Shown here piece after piece: positions 6,636-7,722 of a stretch of 7,722 bases of DNA. This DNA comes from an uncultured Flavobacteriales bacterium. Its GTDB lineage: Bacteria > Bacteroidota > Bacteroidia > Flavobacteriales > Schleiferiaceae. The position numbers and the translations under genes are program-made. Within the stretch, counting starts at the first letter, position 1, and each line of letters opens with the position of its first letter. The stretch lies in the NCBI GenBank assembly GCA_903821715.1, contig CAIJMB010000189.1, forward strand, positions 1 through 7,722. Direction: 5' to 3'. The notes under the pieces were generated by a model. That model worked only from the letters and a program-made list of their open reading frames with translations, did not search any database and was not told the DNA's origin.

Positions 6636-7379
6636 ATGAGCGAGCAACTTGACGACCAATTAATCTACGGAATTCGCCCGATTGAAGAGGCTCTAGAGTC
6701 TGAAGTGGTTCTGGACCGCGTGTTTATCGCTCAAGAATCCCGCAACCCTGCGCTCATGGCGATTGCGGCCAAGGCCCGCAAGAAGGGAATTTTTGTCAAG
6801 TTTGTTCCGAACGAGCGCATGCAGCGCTTCACCCGCGCCAACCACCAAGGTGTCGTGAGCTGGGCTTCGAGCGTGGCCTATGCCGACCTTGCCGATGTCA
6901 TGGCCGGGCTCGCCGAGCGCGGAGTCGATCCCCTCGTCGTCGTGCTCGACCGCGTCACTGACGTGCGCAATGTCGGAGCCATCGCTCGCTCGTGCGAAAG
7001 CTTTGGCGCCCACACCATCGTACTCTCAGAAGGAAGCGCACCCATGAACGCCGACGCCGTAAAATCTTCAGCCGGAGCACTGTTGCGCATGCCCATTTGC
7101 CGCGTGCGCTCGCTTCCCATCGCGCTGACCTCGCTTGAAATGAGCGGTTGCCAGATCGTCGGAATCTCTGAAAAAGCCACCGGAACCTTGGCCGACTGCG
7201 ACCTTCGCGGTCCCGCCGTACTCATCATGGGTTCTGAAGAAGACGGAATCTCTCCCGCCCTATGGAAGGCCTGTAACGCCACCGCCAAAATCCCCACCAG
7301 CGGCGAGACCGCCTCACTCAACGTATCAGTGGCTGCCGGAATCGCGCTCTACGAAGCGTCGATGCAGCGGCGAGCATAA
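6636..7379 (+). CDS. rlmB: TrmH-family group 3 (RlmB-like) RNA 2'-O-methyltransferase
   Basis: A SpoU/TrmH-class SPOUT methyltransferase that uses S-adenosylmethionine to methylate a ribose 2'-OH. Group 3 members include RlmB, which modifies 23S rRNA G2251 in E. coli; the target here is inferred. Residues 10-80 are the substrate-binding domain (IYGIRPIEEAL, then a segment ending HQGVVSWAS). The trefoil-knot catalytic domain follows with the three SpoU motifs. Motif 1 is LDRVTDVRNVGAIARSCESFG (104-124) with Asn112 and Arg118. Motif 2 is VLIMGSEEDGISP (195-207). Motif 3 is IPTSGETASLNVSVAAGIALYE (219-240) with the Ser-Leu-Asn at 227-229. The 247-residue length is normal. ATG at 6636 is six bases after the rmuC stop, so it is probably the last gene of the ung-rmuC-rlmB transcript. 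The gene symbol is by family; a different RNA target is possible. Confidence 0.9.
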   Translation: MSEQLDDQLIYGIRPIEEALESEVVLDRVFIAQESRNPALMAIAAKARKKGIFVKFVPNERMQRFTRANHQGVVSWASSVAYADLADVMAGLAERGVDPLVVVLDRVTDVRNVGAIARSCESFGAHTIVLSEGSAPMNADAVKSSAGALLRMPICRVRSLPIALTSLEMSGCQIVGISEKATGTLADCDLRGPAVLIMGSEEDGISPALWKACNATAKIPTSGETASLNVSVAAGIALYEASMQRRA

Positions 7380-7382
7380 TCA

Positions 7383-7414
7383 GCTGCTCGCAGCTAGTTG
7401 CTAGCTAAAGCAGC
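7383..7414 (+). terminator. Imperfect hairpin just after rlmB, possible transcription terminator
   Basis: Nested complementary arms: outer GCTGCT/AGCAGC and inner AGCTAG/CTAGCT around a TTG loop, separated by an internal loop of CGC against AA. It starts four bases after the rlmB TAA stop, where an operon terminator is expected. No real T tract follows (CAGCAGGTTTGGG), so it may be an RNA-stabilising or weak terminator rather than a classical one. Confidence 0.45.
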
Positions 7415-7577
7415 CAGCAGGTTTGGGCATGGTGCCTCACTCCAACGGGTTCAGGCAAAAAGGCGGCTATTAACAAATTCTGTTAGCATAATTTGGCGCT
7501 AATTCCGACTTACTTTGGAACACCGCATTTTAAACCTCTGTTGTGAGTTGAGCGGCCAAGGTTGAACTTTCTTTCAA
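7415..7577. other. Non-coding stretch with no recognised gene
   Basis: Reading both strands I find only very short frames (for example 14 codons from an ATG at 7430, plus strand), none family-like. There is a small TAACA/TGTTA hairpin at 7471-7485 with a 5-base loop, too weak to interpret. No complete TAnnTTTG promoter box appears; TTACTTTG near 7510 is a partial match with no proper -33 partner. No tRNA cloverleaf is seen. Confidence 0.6.
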
Positions 7578-7609
7578 AATTCGCGTGATAGAATTATATC
7601 ACGCGAATT
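7578..7609. repeat. Perfect 13-bp inverted repeat (hairpin), possible terminator or operator
   Basis: AATTCGCGTGATA (7578-7590) and its exact complement TATCACGCGAATT (7597-7609) flank the 6-base spacer GAATTA. The GC-rich core CGCGTGA stands out in a local AT-rich setting. On the minus strand it begins inside the TAA stop of the edge reading frame and is followed by TTGAAAG, giving AATTTTG, a short T run consistent with a terminator. On the plus strand it is followed by AAATATTTTCATTTTT, which is T-rich but starts with A's. A protein-binding palindrome is the alternative. Confidence 0.6.
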
Positions 7610-7721
7610 AAATATTTTCATTTTTACTTAGCGTCTTATATTCCCTCCTCAAACACAAACCCTCCAAAAGGTTAATACCGGATTCCGAGCTCCGCTCATA
7701 ATAAACGCCGGAAACCATCGC
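7608..7721 (-). CDS. Possible C-terminal end of an unknown gene entering from the right edge
   Basis: A minus-strand frame is open from the window edge to a TAA at 7608-7610, giving 37 residues (ending KTLSKNENI). It contains an ATG at 7718 that would give a 36-residue peptide, but it could equally be the tail of a longer protein starting outside the window. I recognise no family. The only support is the perfect hairpin directly at its stop, placed like a terminator. The stretch is short and AT-rich, so an open frame of this length can occur by chance. Confidence 0.2.
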   Translation of the reverse strand, partial: AMVSGVYYERSSESGINLLEGLCLRREYKTLSKNENI

Positions 7722-7722
7722 T

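Noticed and set aside
6878..7321. 147-codon minus-strand frame opposite rlmB
   Set aside because: Antisense to the SpoU catalytic motifs; Ser/Thr/Pro-rich composition typical of a shadow frame.
7436..7455. GGGTTCAGG resembling a tRNA T-arm
   Set aside because: No matching acceptor stem, anticodon arm or D-arm could be laid out around it on either strand.
7471..7485. TAACA/TGTTA small inverted repeat
   Set aside because: Five base pairs with a 5-base loop are expected by chance in AT-rich DNA, and no T tract follows.
7578..7609. Insertion-sequence terminal repeat or CRISPR repeat
   Set aside because: Only one copy is present, with no spacers, no partner terminal repeat and no transposase in the window.

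Overview
The window looks like chromosomal DNA from a Bacteroidota bacterium, probably of the Flavobacteriales type. Three things suggest this. The large secreted protein ends in a type IX secretion (T9SS) C-terminal sorting domain. There is a YtxJ-type bacillithiol-associated thioredoxin-fold protein. The clearest promoter-like element fits the Bacteroidota -7 box TAnnTTTG, and strong Shine-Dalgarno sequences are absent. The coding DNA is fairly GC-rich for this group (36 of 60 bases in a hand count inside the rRNA methyltransferase gene), so the genus cannot be told from the window.

Layout: two divergent gene clusters meet at about 4589-4614. The minus-strand cluster, in transcription order, is a 46-residue lipoprotein, ytxJ (4-base ATGA overlap), lipA (29-base gap), and a 1039-residue T9SS cargo protein with sortilin/BNR-type Asp-box repeats (41-base gap). 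It closes with a strong intrinsic terminator at 19-48. The plus-strand cluster is ung, rmuC (1-base TGATG overlap) and a TrmH-family group 3 rRNA methyltransferase (6-base gap). It ends near an imperfect hairpin at 7383-7414.

Function: the plus-strand cluster combines DNA repair (uracil excision, RmuC) with RNA 2'-O-methylation. The minus-strand cluster combines an envelope micro-lipoprotein, a thiol-redox protein, lipoate synthesis and a surface or secreted propeller protein. The last may have its own promoter, because its function is unrelated to the others.

The tail after 7380 (343 bases) has no complete gene that I can support. It becomes AT-rich (40 of 120 bases G+C in 7561-7680) and contains a perfect 13-bp inverted repeat at 7578-7609. 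That repeat sits at the stop codon of a short minus-strand reading frame entering from the right edge.

Overall this is mostly an ordinary housekeeping region. I see no convincing new multi-gene system. The items most worth a second look are the previously easy-to-miss micro-lipoprotein coupled to ytxJ, the very short or absent 5' leaders at the divergent promoter, and the tail hairpin with its edge reading frame.
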